Assembly: GCA_021812955.1 (NCBI GenBank)
Contig: JAKAMJ010000032.1
Span: 1 to 7,692 of the forward strand
Reading direction: 5' to 3'
DNA: 7,692 nt
Source of the DNA: a bacterium
GTDB taxonomy: Bacteria > Patescibacteriota > Minisyncoccia > Phycocordibacterales > Phycocordibacteraceae
The notes beneath the pieces were generated by a model. The model made no database searches. It worked only from the letters and a program-made list of their open reading frames with translations, and was not told where the DNA came from. Position numbers and translations under genes: made by a program. Positions 1 to 5,027 of this stretch are shown here, piece after piece. Each line of letters begins with the position of its first letter. Position 1 is the stretch's first letter.

Positions 1-853
1 ACGGCCGCCCGTTCGCCGCTTCGGACTGTGCTATCTCGTTGTTGTGGTGGACGGCGATGAGGTCCTCGCCGCCCGTATGGACATCTATCTCCTGGCCGAG
101 CAGGGAACGGATCATCGCCGAGCACTCTATGTGCCACCCGGGGAACCCGAGGCCCCACGGGCTCTGCCAGCCGAGCTTGCCGTCTGATTTCCAGAGCACG
201 AAGTCGGCGGCGTTGCGCTTCTCCTTGTGCTGCGCCACGCGCGCGCCGGCCTGCTGGTTCGCGAGGTCGAGCCCGCCGAGCCGGCCGTAGCCGGCGAACC
301 GGGAGACGTCGAAATAGACGCCGTCGCTCGTGCGGTACGCGTAGCCCTTCTGCTCGAGCGTGCGGATGAGCGCGATCTCCTCGGGGATGAAATCGCTCGC
401 GCGCGGAAAGAGCACTTCTTCGGTGTCGATGCCGATGGCGGCAAGGTCGCGCACGAATCCGGCGGTATATCTCTCGGCCATGGCGCGCATGTTCTCCAGG
501 GTGAGCGCGAGCCCGTCGCGCCGGAGGCCCTTGGTCATCTTGTCTTCTCCCTCGTCGCCGTCTGACACGAGATGGCCGAAGTCGGTGATGTTGATGACGC
601 GCCGGACGCGGTAGCCCGCCGCCGTGAGCGTACGGGCGATCGTATCCGAGATGACATACGCGCGGAGATTGCCGATGTGCGCCGGGCCGTACATGGTCGG
701 GCCGCAGGAATACATGGACGCGGCGCCTGCCTTGAGCGGCACGAACACCTCCTTCGCGCCGGAAAGCGTGTTCGTGAAGAAAAGCGGCGCCGGCCGGCCG
801 GCGCCTCTCTCCGCCTTTCCTTTGTCGCCCAGCATGCGCGTAAGCCAGCGCAT
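1..853 (-). CDS. cysS: Cysteinyl-tRNA synthetase, 3' end beyond window
   Basis: Class I aminoacyl-tRNA synthetase that charges tRNA-Cys with cysteine in the cytoplasm. The first 284 codons are visible. The class I signature is present as CGPTMYGPAHIGN (Cys50; HIGN at 59-62), followed by NITDFGHLVSDGDEGEDKM (about 88-106), GWHIECSAMI (239-248, Cys244) and HTGGEDLIAVHHNNEIAQSE (259-278). Cys50, Cys244, a His of the HH pair and Glu273 match the family's zinc ligands. The KMSKS loop and anticodon domain lie off the left edge. The ATG at 853 begins one base after the corA stop (TGATATG), which suggests translational coupling with corA. An in-frame ATG at 835 is the alternative start, and neither has a clear ribosome binding site. 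Residues about 13-23 are Gly/Pro/Arg-rich because they are encoded by a perfect 20-bp palindrome; family similarity starts at about LFFTNTLSGAKEVF (24-37). Confidence 0.96.
   Translation of the reverse strand, partial: MRWLTRMLGDKGKAERGAGRPAPLFFTNTLSGAKEVFVPLKAGAASMYSCGPTMYGPAHIGNLRAYVISDTIARTLTAAGYRVRRVINITDFGHLVSDGDEGEDKMTKGLRRDGLALTLENMRAMAERYTAGFVRDLAAIGIDTEEVLFPRASDFIPEEIALIRTLEQKGYAYRTSDGVYFDVSRFAGYGRLGGLDLANQQAGARVAQHKEKRNAADFVLWKSDGKLGWQSPWGLGFPGWHIECSAMIRSLLGQEIDVHTGGEDLIAVHHNNEIAQSEAANGRP
786..805 (-). repeat. Perfect 20-bp GC palindrome in 5' codons of cysS
   Basis: The arms GGCGCCGGCC and GGCCGGCGCC form a perfect palindrome that can fold as an 8-bp GC stem with a CCGG loop. On the minus (sense) strand it is followed directly by GCTTTTCTTC, so it resembles an intrinsic terminator. 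It sits about 50 nt after the corA stop, within the first 25 codons of cysS. Confidence 0.6.
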
Positions 854-854
854 A

Positions 855-1775
855 TCAGGAGAGCCAGCGCTTGCGCGCGAAGAACAGCATCATCAGGCCG
901 CCGATGCCCGCCATGATCGCCAGGATCACCCAGAACGCGTTCGGGTCGTGCTCGAGAGGCGTCCCGAGCGCGTGCATGCCGAACAAGAGCGCGATGAGCT
1001 CGAGCGGGAGTACGCCGAACGTGATGACCGTAAGCGTCTTCATTATCTCGTTCTGACGCGCTTCGAGCAGGGCGGCATTCGTCTCGCGCAGCTCGGTCGC
1101 AACCGCGCGGTACGTGGCCGCGAGCCGCGCGGCCTGTGCGCGTTCGGCCAGGATGCGCTCGGCACGCTCAGCGAAAGCCTCGTCGAACGGCCCGCGCGAC
1201 GAGAGCGCCTTCAGGAACCGCGCGAGCGGCTCTTCCTGATTCGCAAGCGACGCCTCGACATGCAGGAACGCGCGGCTCACGTTCGATATCTGCCGCACCG
1301 TGTGCCGTTCCAGATCATTGAACATGTCATGCTCGATGGAGGCCAGGGTGCGCGCGCTCGCATGGCCGTGTTCGCGTATCGCGGTGTAGAGATGCGCGAA
1401 GAGTATCTCGAGCAGCGTACCGGTCGTCATGTCGGAGCGCGGCGATACGATGTGCTGGGTCTCGAGCACTTTCTTCAGCCGGTGCAACGGCGCGATCACT
1501 TCGTACCGTACGGTAAGTATGAACCGCTCGCCGACGATGAAATCAACTTCTTGTTCGCGCATCTCGCCGTCGCCGTCGCCCGGAGCAGGGAAGTGCAGCG
1601 CGAGGAGCACGATGCCTTTCTCGCTCGCGACGAGCGGCATCGGAGTGGGAGCGAGGGCCTCGTCTACGAACCGTTCGCTGAGGGAGAGCTCGCGCGCGAC
1701 GCGGCGGAGCTCGTCTTCGGACGGCCGTTCGAGGTCGATCCAGGTCGTGCCGTGATACGAATATCGTGACATCAT
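855..1775 (-). CDS. corA: CorA-family divalent cation channel, GMH variant
   Basis: Predicted 306-residue inner-membrane Mg2+/Co2+ transport protein of the CorA family. The N-terminal cytoplasmic domain begins with YSYHGTTWIDLERPSEDEL, and a long helical region (about 120-245) leads to two C-terminal membrane helices (about 249-265 and 281-299) and a basic tail, RKRWLS. This is the family's usual topology and length. The loop between the helices normally starts with the signature GMN. Here it reads FGMHALGTPLE (G266-M267-H268), so the Asn is replaced by His. I chose the ATG at 1775 because an extended -10 element ends 8 nt upstream. The ATG at 1772 is possible. The in-frame ATG at 1793 overlaps that -10 element, and longer extensions run into ctpA. 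cysS follows after one base, so the two are probably one transcript. Confidence 0.9.
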   Translation of the reverse strand: MMSRYSYHGTTWIDLERPSEDELRRVARELSLSERFVDEALAPTPMPLVASEKGIVLLALHFPAPGDGDGEMREQEVDFIVGERFILTVRYEVIAPLHRLKKVLETQHIVSPRSDMTTGTLLEILFAHLYTAIREHGHASARTLASIEHDMFNDLERHTVRQISNVSRAFLHVEASLANQEEPLARFLKALSSRGPFDEAFAERAERILAERAQAARLAATYRAVATELRETNAALLEARQNEIMKTLTVITFGVLPLELIALLFGMHALGTPLEHDPNAFWVILAIMAGIGGLMMLFFARKRWLS

Positions 1776-1783
1776 TGCGCATA

Positions 1784-1792
1784 AGGATACCA
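1784..1792 (-). promoter_or_regulatory. Extended -10 of corA-cysS, leaderless spacing
   Basis: The minus strand reads TGGTATCCT, an extended -10 (TGn plus TATCCT) that ends 8 nt before the ATG at 1775. Initiation about 7 nt downstream would put the transcript start at or next to the start codon. No good -35 is visible, as is common for extended -10 promoters. Confidence 0.55.
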
Positions 1793-1810
1793 TGGCGCCG
1801 GAGCAACGCA

Positions 1811-1819
1811 TGCTATACT
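1811..1819 (+). promoter_or_regulatory. Extended -10 of ctpA, leaderless spacing
   Basis: TGCTATACT lies 7 nt before the ATG at 1827. TATACT matches the TATAAT consensus at five of six positions, and the TG extension is present. No Shine-Dalgarno sequence fits between it and the ATG. It is back-to-back with the corA promoter inside the 51-bp divergent spacer. Confidence 0.65.
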
Positions 1820-1826
1820 CCCCGTA

Positions 1827-3113
1827 ATGGACACGGACATGGAAACTGACGACACCCGCACGCCGCCTCGTTTCAAGCGGATCTCTTCGTACGGCATCGC
1901 GTTCGCGCTCGTCGCGGCGGTTTCGTTCGGGGCGGGGTTCTCCTTGGCGGCCGGCGGTACCGCGACCGCATCCGTGATATCGCATGTCCCGCTCGTGGGA
2001 GACGGTCTCGATCCGACTCCAGACCCGAACGTCGACCTCTCCGACTTCTGGAAAGCATGGAACGCGCTTGAGGAGAACTATGTCGTCACCCACGCATCCT
2101 CGACGCTCCCGTCCGTGCAAGACCGCCTCTACGGAGCGATCAGCGGACTCGCCGATTCTTATGGCGACCCGTACACGACGTTCATGAAGCCGTCCGAAGC
2201 GAAGTCGTTCTCCGACACCATCTCAGGCAGTTTCGCCGGGGTCGGCATGGAGATAGACATCAGGGACGGAGCGCTTACGGTCATCGCTCCGCTCAAGGGC
2301 ACACCGGCGGAAGCGGCGGGAGTCAAGACGGGCGACATAGTGGCGACGATCGACGGCGTATCGACCGACGGGCTTTCCATCGAGGAGGCCGTCGCGAAGA
2401 TACGCGGCCCCGTCGGGACTACCGTCGCGTTCACGTTGATCCGAGATGGAAAGCCGCTCGACGTGAAGGTCGTCCGTGCGACCATCCAGGTGCCTGAAAC
2501 CGACGACGGCCTCGATAAGACAAACGGGGTATACCACATCGCGCTCTACGAATTCACCGCTAACTCGGCCGAACTTTTCGACAAGGCGTTTACGCGATTC
2601 AAGCTCTCCGGAGCCAGCAAGCTGGTCATCGACCTGCGCGGCAATCCGGGCGGCTATCTCGATGCGGCGGTAGACATCGCGAGCCATTTCCTATCCAAAG
2701 GCACGACGGTCGTCACCGAAGATTTCAACGGCAAGCAGCCGAACGACGTACATACGAGTTTCGGATATAGCAATGCTCCCGCCGGGACGAAGATCGCAGT
2801 GCTCGTGGACGGCGGCTCGGCATCTGCGTCGGAGATCCTCGCGGGTGCCCTGCAAGACAACCACGCCGCGGAGATCGTCGGCACGAGATCCTTCGGAAAG
2901 GGCTCGGTGCAGACGCTCCTGGACCTCGATGGCGGCTCGCTCAAGGTGACCGTTGCGCGGTGGATCACTCCCGCCGGGCACTGGATCATGGGCAACGGCA
3001 TCACGCCGGACATCGTGGCACCTCTCGCCACTTCTACTCCGTCCTTCACGCCGGATACAGCCGCCGACCCGCAATACGCCCGCGCCGTCCAATTTTTGAC
3101 GACTGGGAAGTAG
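1827..3113 (+). CDS. ctpA: S41A C-terminal processing peptidase (CtpA/Prc-like)
   Basis: Membrane-anchored serine endopeptidase of 428 residues that would act outside the cytoplasmic membrane, trimming or degrading proteins from their C-termini. A basic cytoplasmic stub is followed by one membrane helix at about 22-44. Then come an N-terminal helical region with the family motif YGDPYTTFM (112-120), a PDZ domain at about 132-220 (GVGMEI loop, GTPAEAAGVKTGD), and the S41 catalytic domain with LVIDLRGNPGGYLDAAV (266-282), VDGGSASASEILAGAL and SFGKGSVQ. By alignment to CtpB (Ser309/Lys334/Gln338) the catalytic residues are Ser333, Lys358 and Gln362, all present. Length is normal. The start is set by the extended -10 seven nt upstream; a second ATG four codons later is possible. 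The natural substrate cannot be told from sequence. Confidence 0.96.
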   Translation: MDTDMETDDTRTPPRFKRISSYGIAFALVAAVSFGAGFSLAAGGTATASVISHVPLVGDGLDPTPDPNVDLSDFWKAWNALEENYVVTHASSTLPSVQDRLYGAISGLADSYGDPYTTFMKPSEAKSFSDTISGSFAGVGMEIDIRDGALTVIAPLKGTPAEAAGVKTGDIVATIDGVSTDGLSIEEAVAKIRGPVGTTVAFTLIRDGKPLDVKVVRATIQVPETDDGLDKTNGVYHIALYEFTANSAELFDKAFTRFKLSGASKLVIDLRGNPGGYLDAAVDIASHFLSKGTTVVTEDFNGKQPNDVHTSFGYSNAPAGTKIAVLVDGGSASASEILAGALQDNHAAEIVGTRSFGKGSVQTLLDLDGGSLKVTVARWITPAGHWIMGNGITPDIVAPLATSTPSFTPDTAADPQYARAVQFLTTGK

Positions 3114-3126
3114 TCGCCGGTATTAT
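3096..3126 (+). promoter_or_regulatory. Candidate promoter of the MazF-like gene
   Basis: TTGACG at 3096-3101 and TATTAT at 3121-3126 are good -35 and -10 matches with a 19-bp spacer, slightly longer than ideal. The -35 lies inside the last codons of ctpA. The -10 ends 12 nt before the ATG at 3139, giving a very short leader that contains AGGA. Confidence 0.45.
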
Positions 3127-3138
3127 TGCAACAGGAAT

Positions 3139-3576
3139 ATGCCGAAGGAATTTGATAGGTGGAACACGGGGAAAAAGAAACTAGACGCAAGCGTAAGTAG
3201 AATCGATTTTCATGAACGCGAGATATGGTGGTGTTCCATCGGTGTAAATGTCGGATCTGAACAGCATTCACAAACAGAGGATTTCAGCCGTCCTGTAATA
3301 ATTGTACGCAGGCTCTCCAGAGAAATGTTTTGGGGAATCCCATTAACTACGAAGATTAAAGATGGCGCGCCGTTTAGAATTCGCATAAATGTGAAAAATA
3401 ATCAGAACGATGCGCTTTTGCTGCAGTTGCGGGCTTTCGATCGAAAACGGCTTGTCCGTAAGGTGGGTGTGGTTCCGAAGAAAGAGTTTGCCGAACTCGT
3501 CGAAGTGATCATAGATGCCGTAAAAACGACGAACCCCGCTTTCGCGGGGTTCTCGGAGGCCGAAGCCAATGTGTAA
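3139..3576 (+). CDS. PemK/MazF-family toxin-like protein, orphan
   Basis: Predicted 145-residue protein of the PemK/MazF growth-inhibitor superfamily, whose studied members are mRNA endoribonucleases of type II toxin-antitoxin systems. Family features seen are HEREIWWCSIGVNVGSEQ (25-42, the first strand and conserved Gly), FSRPVIIV (49-56, with the Arg of the RP pair at the usual catalytic position), WGIPLTT (65-71) and the QLRAFDRKRL segment (96-105). An N-terminal extension, MPKEFDRWNTGKKK, precedes the core; from memory this resembles MazF-like proteins of Patescibacteria. The C-terminal NPAFAGFSEAEANV is partly encoded by a strong hairpin and may be a late addition. No antitoxin gene flanks it. 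The gene is clearly AT-richer than its neighbours and uses A/T-ending codons, suggesting separate ancestry. AGGA lies just before the ATG. Confidence 0.83.
   Translation: MPKEFDRWNTGKKKLDASVSRIDFHEREIWWCSIGVNVGSEQHSQTEDFSRPVIIVRRLSREMFWGIPLTTKIKDGAPFRIRINVKNNQNDALLLQLRAFDRKRLVRKVGVVPKKEFAELVEVIIDAVKTTNPAFAGFSEAEANV
3531..3552 (-). terminator. Hairpin in the 3' end of the MazF-like gene, minus-oriented terminator
   Basis: GAACCCCGC and GCGGGGTTC form a perfect 9-bp stem with a 4-nt loop. On the plus strand it is followed by TCTCGG, with no T-run. On the minus strand it is followed by GTCGTTTTTAC, so it looks like an intrinsic terminator for leftward transcription, antisense to the toxin gene, although it lies inside the coding region. 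Confidence 0.45.
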
Positions 3577-3615
3577 TGCAATGATATCAAGTCGGCGCCA
3601 CAAGTCAATAGCGCT

Positions 3616-3624
3616 TGTGGATAA
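3616..3624 (-). promoter_or_regulatory. Perfect consensus DnaA box (TTATCCACA)
   Basis: The minus strand reads TTATCCACA, the E. coli consensus DnaA box, and it overlaps the right arm of the CCACAAG/CTTGTGG inverted repeat. A second match, TTATGCACA, lies at 4971-4979 on the plus strand. An origin needs a cluster, which is not seen, so its function is uncertain. Confidence 0.3.
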
Positions 3625-3755
3625 CTACACACCTAGTGACACTGATTCTAGGGTCGATTGCTCTCTGGCATTTCTGGTAATTAGGAACGGGTCTTTATTG
3701 CTTCAATAATAACTGGCAATAATGCACCCAGAACGAAGAAGGATGTCCCTAGTTT

Positions 3756-3784
3756 TTGACTATAGCCGCTCAATAGGGTAGGCT
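3756..3784 (+). promoter_or_regulatory. Promoter of rplI
   Basis: TTGACT (3756-3761), a 17-bp spacer and TAGGCT (3779-3784) form a strong -35 with a weak -10. The -10 ends 8 nt before the ATG, the same distance as at the other leaderless-type promoters here. GGGAG, 4 nt before the ATG, could instead serve as a Shine-Dalgarno sequence if transcription starts further upstream. Confidence 0.5.
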
Positions 3785-3792
3785 GGGAGCAT

Positions 3793-4236
3793 ATGAAAGT
3801 AATTTTGATCAAAGACGTGAAGGGGATGGGCCGGGCGCACAGCGAGGTGGCGGTCTCAGACGGCTACGCGCTTAATTATTTGATACCGAAGAAGCTCGCG
3901 ATACCGGCGACCGAGGTGGCGAAGAAAGAGGCCGAGACGCGCCGCCAGCAGGTGGTCGACACGAAGGCCGTCGACGCTGCGCTCCTCGCGCAAAATATCG
4001 CTTCGCTCGCCGAAGCGCGCATCGTGATTACAGCGAAGGCGAATGAAAAGGGCCATCTCTACAACGCGATAGGGGAGTCGGGGATCGCAAAAGCCGCCAA
4101 GGAGCAGGCGCACATCGACCTGCCCGAAGAGGCCGTCAAGCTCGAGAAGCCGATCAAGGAGCTGGGCTCGTTCGATGTGCCGGTAGCGCACGGCGACATA
4201 TTCGGGAAATTCTCGATTACGATTGAAGCAGAGTAG
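3793..4236 (+). CDS. rplI: Large-subunit ribosomal protein L9 (bL9)
   Basis: Ribosomal protein bL9 of 147 residues, the usual length, which binds 23S rRNA in the L1-stalk region. The N-terminal domain has the family signature MKVILIKDVKGMGRAHSEVAVSDGYALNYLIPKKLA (1-36, with the GYALNYLIP core). A long charged connecting helix (about 40-75) leads to the C-terminal domain with GHLYNAIG (67 residues from the end) and a terminal FSITIEAE strand. It is a single-gene unit; many bacteria place rplI with rpsF/rpsR. It converges on rpmA and shares a terminator with it. Some Patescibacteria lineages are reported to lack L9, so its presence is mildly informative about lineage. Confidence 0.96.
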   Translation: MKVILIKDVKGMGRAHSEVAVSDGYALNYLIPKKLAIPATEVAKKEAETRRQQVVDTKAVDAALLAQNIASLAEARIVITAKANEKGHLYNAIGESGIAKAAKEQAHIDLPEEAVKLEKPIKELGSFDVPVAHGDIFGKFSITIEAE

Positions 4237-4241
4237 GAATG

Positions 4242-4262
4242 TTAGGACATCCGATGTCCTAA
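4242..4262. repeat. Perfect 9-bp-arm palindrome after rplI
   Basis: TTAGGACAT, a CCG loop and ATGTCCTAA form a perfect hairpin 5 nt after the rplI stop, directly abutting the larger terminator hairpin. It has no T-run of its own. It could be a small dispersed palindromic element, a 3'-end stabiliser or a protein site; the window contains only one copy. Confidence 0.55.
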
Positions 4263-4303
4263 ATGCAAAAAGCGCGGCGCCGAAGGCGCCGCGCTTTTTG
4301 CAT
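4263..4303. terminator. Bidirectional intrinsic terminator between rplI and rpmA
   Basis: Two perfectly complementary 19-nt arms (ATGCAAAAAGCGCGGCGCC at 4263-4281 and its reverse complement at 4285-4303) flank a GAA loop. The arms carry A5 and T5 tracts, so the GC core is followed by CTTTTTGC on both strands. It serves the convergent rplI (plus) and rpmA (minus) genes, ending 9 nt from the rpmA stop. Confidence 0.93.
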
Positions 4304-4312
4304 GGGCTAGAT

Positions 4313-4585
4313 CTAGACGACGTCTACGACCTTCTTGGTCATCGGATGACCGGTGTAGCTCGTCTTGCGCTTGGTACGGAAGGCGACCGTGCCCGAGGCG
4401 ACAGCGAAGAGCGTATGGTCCTTGCCGACCTTCACGTTCTTTCCCGCCTCGATCTTGGTGCCGCGCTGGCGGACGATAATCGCGCCAGGCTTGGCAGCAG
4501 CGCCGTCAGCGAGCTTGACACCGAGATATTTCGGGTTCGAGTCGCGCAAGTTCTTTACTGATCCGCCGGCTTTTGTGTGTGCCAT
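4313..4585 (-). CDS. rpmA: Large-subunit ribosomal protein L27 (bL27)
   Basis: Ribosomal protein bL27 of 90 residues. Its flexible N-terminus reaches the peptidyl transferase centre. The family signature MAHTKAGGSVKNLRDSNPKYLGVKL opens the protein, followed by PGAIIVRQRGTK (34-45), GKDHTLFAVASGTVAF (54-69) and a basic C-terminus typical of CPR-type L27. Mature-type MAHTKAGGS starts directly, with no cleavable leader like that of Firmicutes. It is not next to rplU, its most common partner. No Shine-Dalgarno sequence precedes the ATG. The likely promoter lies 25 nt upstream and faces that of the divergent gene. It ends in the shared terminator, and a CTAGATCTAG palindrome covers its stop codon. 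Confidence 0.96.
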   Translation of the reverse strand: MAHTKAGGSVKNLRDSNPKYLGVKLADGAAAKPGAIIVRQRGTKIEAGKNVKVGKDHTLFAVASGTVAFRTKRKTSYTGHPMTKKVVDVV

Positions 4586-4589
4586 AAAA

Positions 4590-4598
4590 TGCTATAGT
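4590..4598 (+). promoter_or_regulatory. Extended -10 of the 4608 gene, leaderless spacing
   Basis: TGCTATAGT (TGn plus TATAGT) ends 9 nt before the ATG at 4608, predicting a start at or a few bases before the ATG. It forms the left arm of the 10-bp inverted repeat 4590-4599/4610-4619. Confidence 0.55.
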
Positions 4599-4607
4599 CT
4601 TAATGCT

Positions 4608-4946
4608 ATGACTATAGCAGACATGCATGAGAAATGCAAAAAGCTCGTTCACGAGGCGCCGCGGGACGTCGGTATCGTCCTAATCCTTATTCTCGCTTCG
4701 TCCGCCAGCTTCGGGCTCGGCCTGCTCAGCGGCAAGAGTTCCTGCAGCCAGCAGCTTGATAGCCCGAGCGCCAGCCCGACAGCCTCCACGGGCAAGTTCG
4801 TCGCCTCGAAAAACGGCACGCGCTACTACCTGCCCGAGTGCGCAGGAGCCGCGCGAATATCGGAAGAAAACAAGATGTGGTTCGCATCGGCAGCAGCGGC
4901 CACGGCAGCCGGATACGCGCCCGCATCAAACTGCAGCGGGATGTGA
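4608..4946 (+). CDS. One-helix membrane protein with Ada-like cysteine tail
   Basis: A 112-residue protein of unknown function. A short charged N-terminus (MTIADMHEKCKKLVHEAPRD) is followed by a hydrophobic helix at about 21-42 and a Ser/Pro-rich linker (about 43-62). A small C-terminal module then reads FVASKNGTRYYLPEC (64-78) and ends GYAPASNC (102-109). The pattern Y-x-P-x-C, an Asn/aromatic segment, an Ala-rich helix and GY-x-P-x-x-x-C resembles half of the Ada zinc-binding fold, with Cys78 and Cys109 as possible metal ligands. From memory, similar small proteins recur in Patescibacteria, but I cannot name the family. The topology suggests the module is outside the cell. I chose the ATG at 4608 because of the extended -10 nine nt upstream. 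A longer in-frame reading back into rpmA is spurious. Its stop codon lies in a palindrome. Confidence 0.75.
   Translation: MTIADMHEKCKKLVHEAPRDVGIVLILILASSASFGLGLLSGKSSCSQQLDSPSASPTASTGKFVASKNGTRYYLPECAGAARISEENKMWFASAAAATAAGYAPASNCSGM
4611..4639 (-). promoter_or_regulatory. Promoter of rpmA, inside the divergent gene
   Basis: On the minus strand, TTGCAT (4639-4634), a 17-bp spacer and TATAGT (4616-4611) with a TGC extension give a plausible promoter. Transcription would start near 4604, leaving about 19 nt of leader before the rpmA ATG at 4585. The whole element lies within the first codons of the 4608 gene. Confidence 0.5.
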
Positions 4947-4964
4947 AAGTTTAACTTTCACATC
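4940..4964. repeat. Perfect 12-bp-arm palindrome over a stop codon
   Basis: GATGTGAAAGTT and AACTTTCACATC are perfectly complementary arms around a single T. The TGA stop of the 4608 gene lies in the left arm. As RNA it forms a 10-bp stem with a TTTAA loop, followed by GTGTTGTTA, so weak terminator function is possible. A symmetric protein-binding site is the alternative. Confidence 0.6.
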
Positions 4965-4991
4965 GTGTTGTTATGCACACCGCCACAGCCT

Positions 4992-5019
4992 CTGACGGTG
5001 TTACAATGACTGCTATATA
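4992..5019 (+). promoter_or_regulatory. Promoter of the LOG-family gene, leaderless spacing
   Basis: CTGACG (4992-4997), 16 bp, then an extended -10, TGC plus TATATA (5011-5019). The -10 ends 8 nt before the ATG at 5028, so the transcript should begin at or next to the start codon. A DnaA-box-like TTATGCACA lies just upstream at 4971-4979. Confidence 0.55.
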
Positions 5020-5027
5020 AACGACAT

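Larger units (their letters stand above)
3577..3792. other. AT-rich noncoding spacer before rplI
   Basis: The largest gene-free stretch between confident genes, at 216 bp. It holds small inverted repeats: CCACAAG/CTTGTGG at 3598-3620, CCTAG/CTAGG near 3632-3652, and TTATTG/CAATAA at 3695-3709. It also has a DnaA-box match and the rplI promoter. A 42-codon ORF (3581-3709) has no recognisable homology or start signal. No convincing RNA gene was seen. Confidence 0.6.

Noticed and set aside
728..754. AAGGAGG followed by a GTG as an alternative cysS start (within codons 34-38)
   Set aside because: It looks like an ideal ribosome site but arises from Lys-Glu-Val codons. Starting there would remove the NTLSGAKEVF segment that belongs to the family's N-terminus.
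855..2120. Longer reading frame for corA, extending to 2120
   Set aside because: The extra 115 residues are Arg-rich, overlap ctpA antisense and lack family similarity. The extended -10 fits the ATG at 1775.
3402..3632. Minus-strand 76-codon ORF across the MazF-like gene's 3' end
   Set aside because: Antisense shadow. The ENPAKAGF stretch is merely translation of the hairpin, and the rest has no protein-like pattern.
3581..3709. 42-codon ORF after the MazF-like gene (MISSRRHKSIALVDNY...) as antitoxin or Nudix remnant
   Set aside because: No start signal, no antitoxin-like features, and only a vague LAFLVIRNGSLLLQ resemblance to a Nudix first strand. Too weak to call.
4261..4644. 13-bp direct repeat AAATGCAAAAAGC at 4261-4273 and 4632-4644
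   Set aside because: One pair of this size is close to chance expectation for a window of this length, and one copy belongs to the terminator stem.
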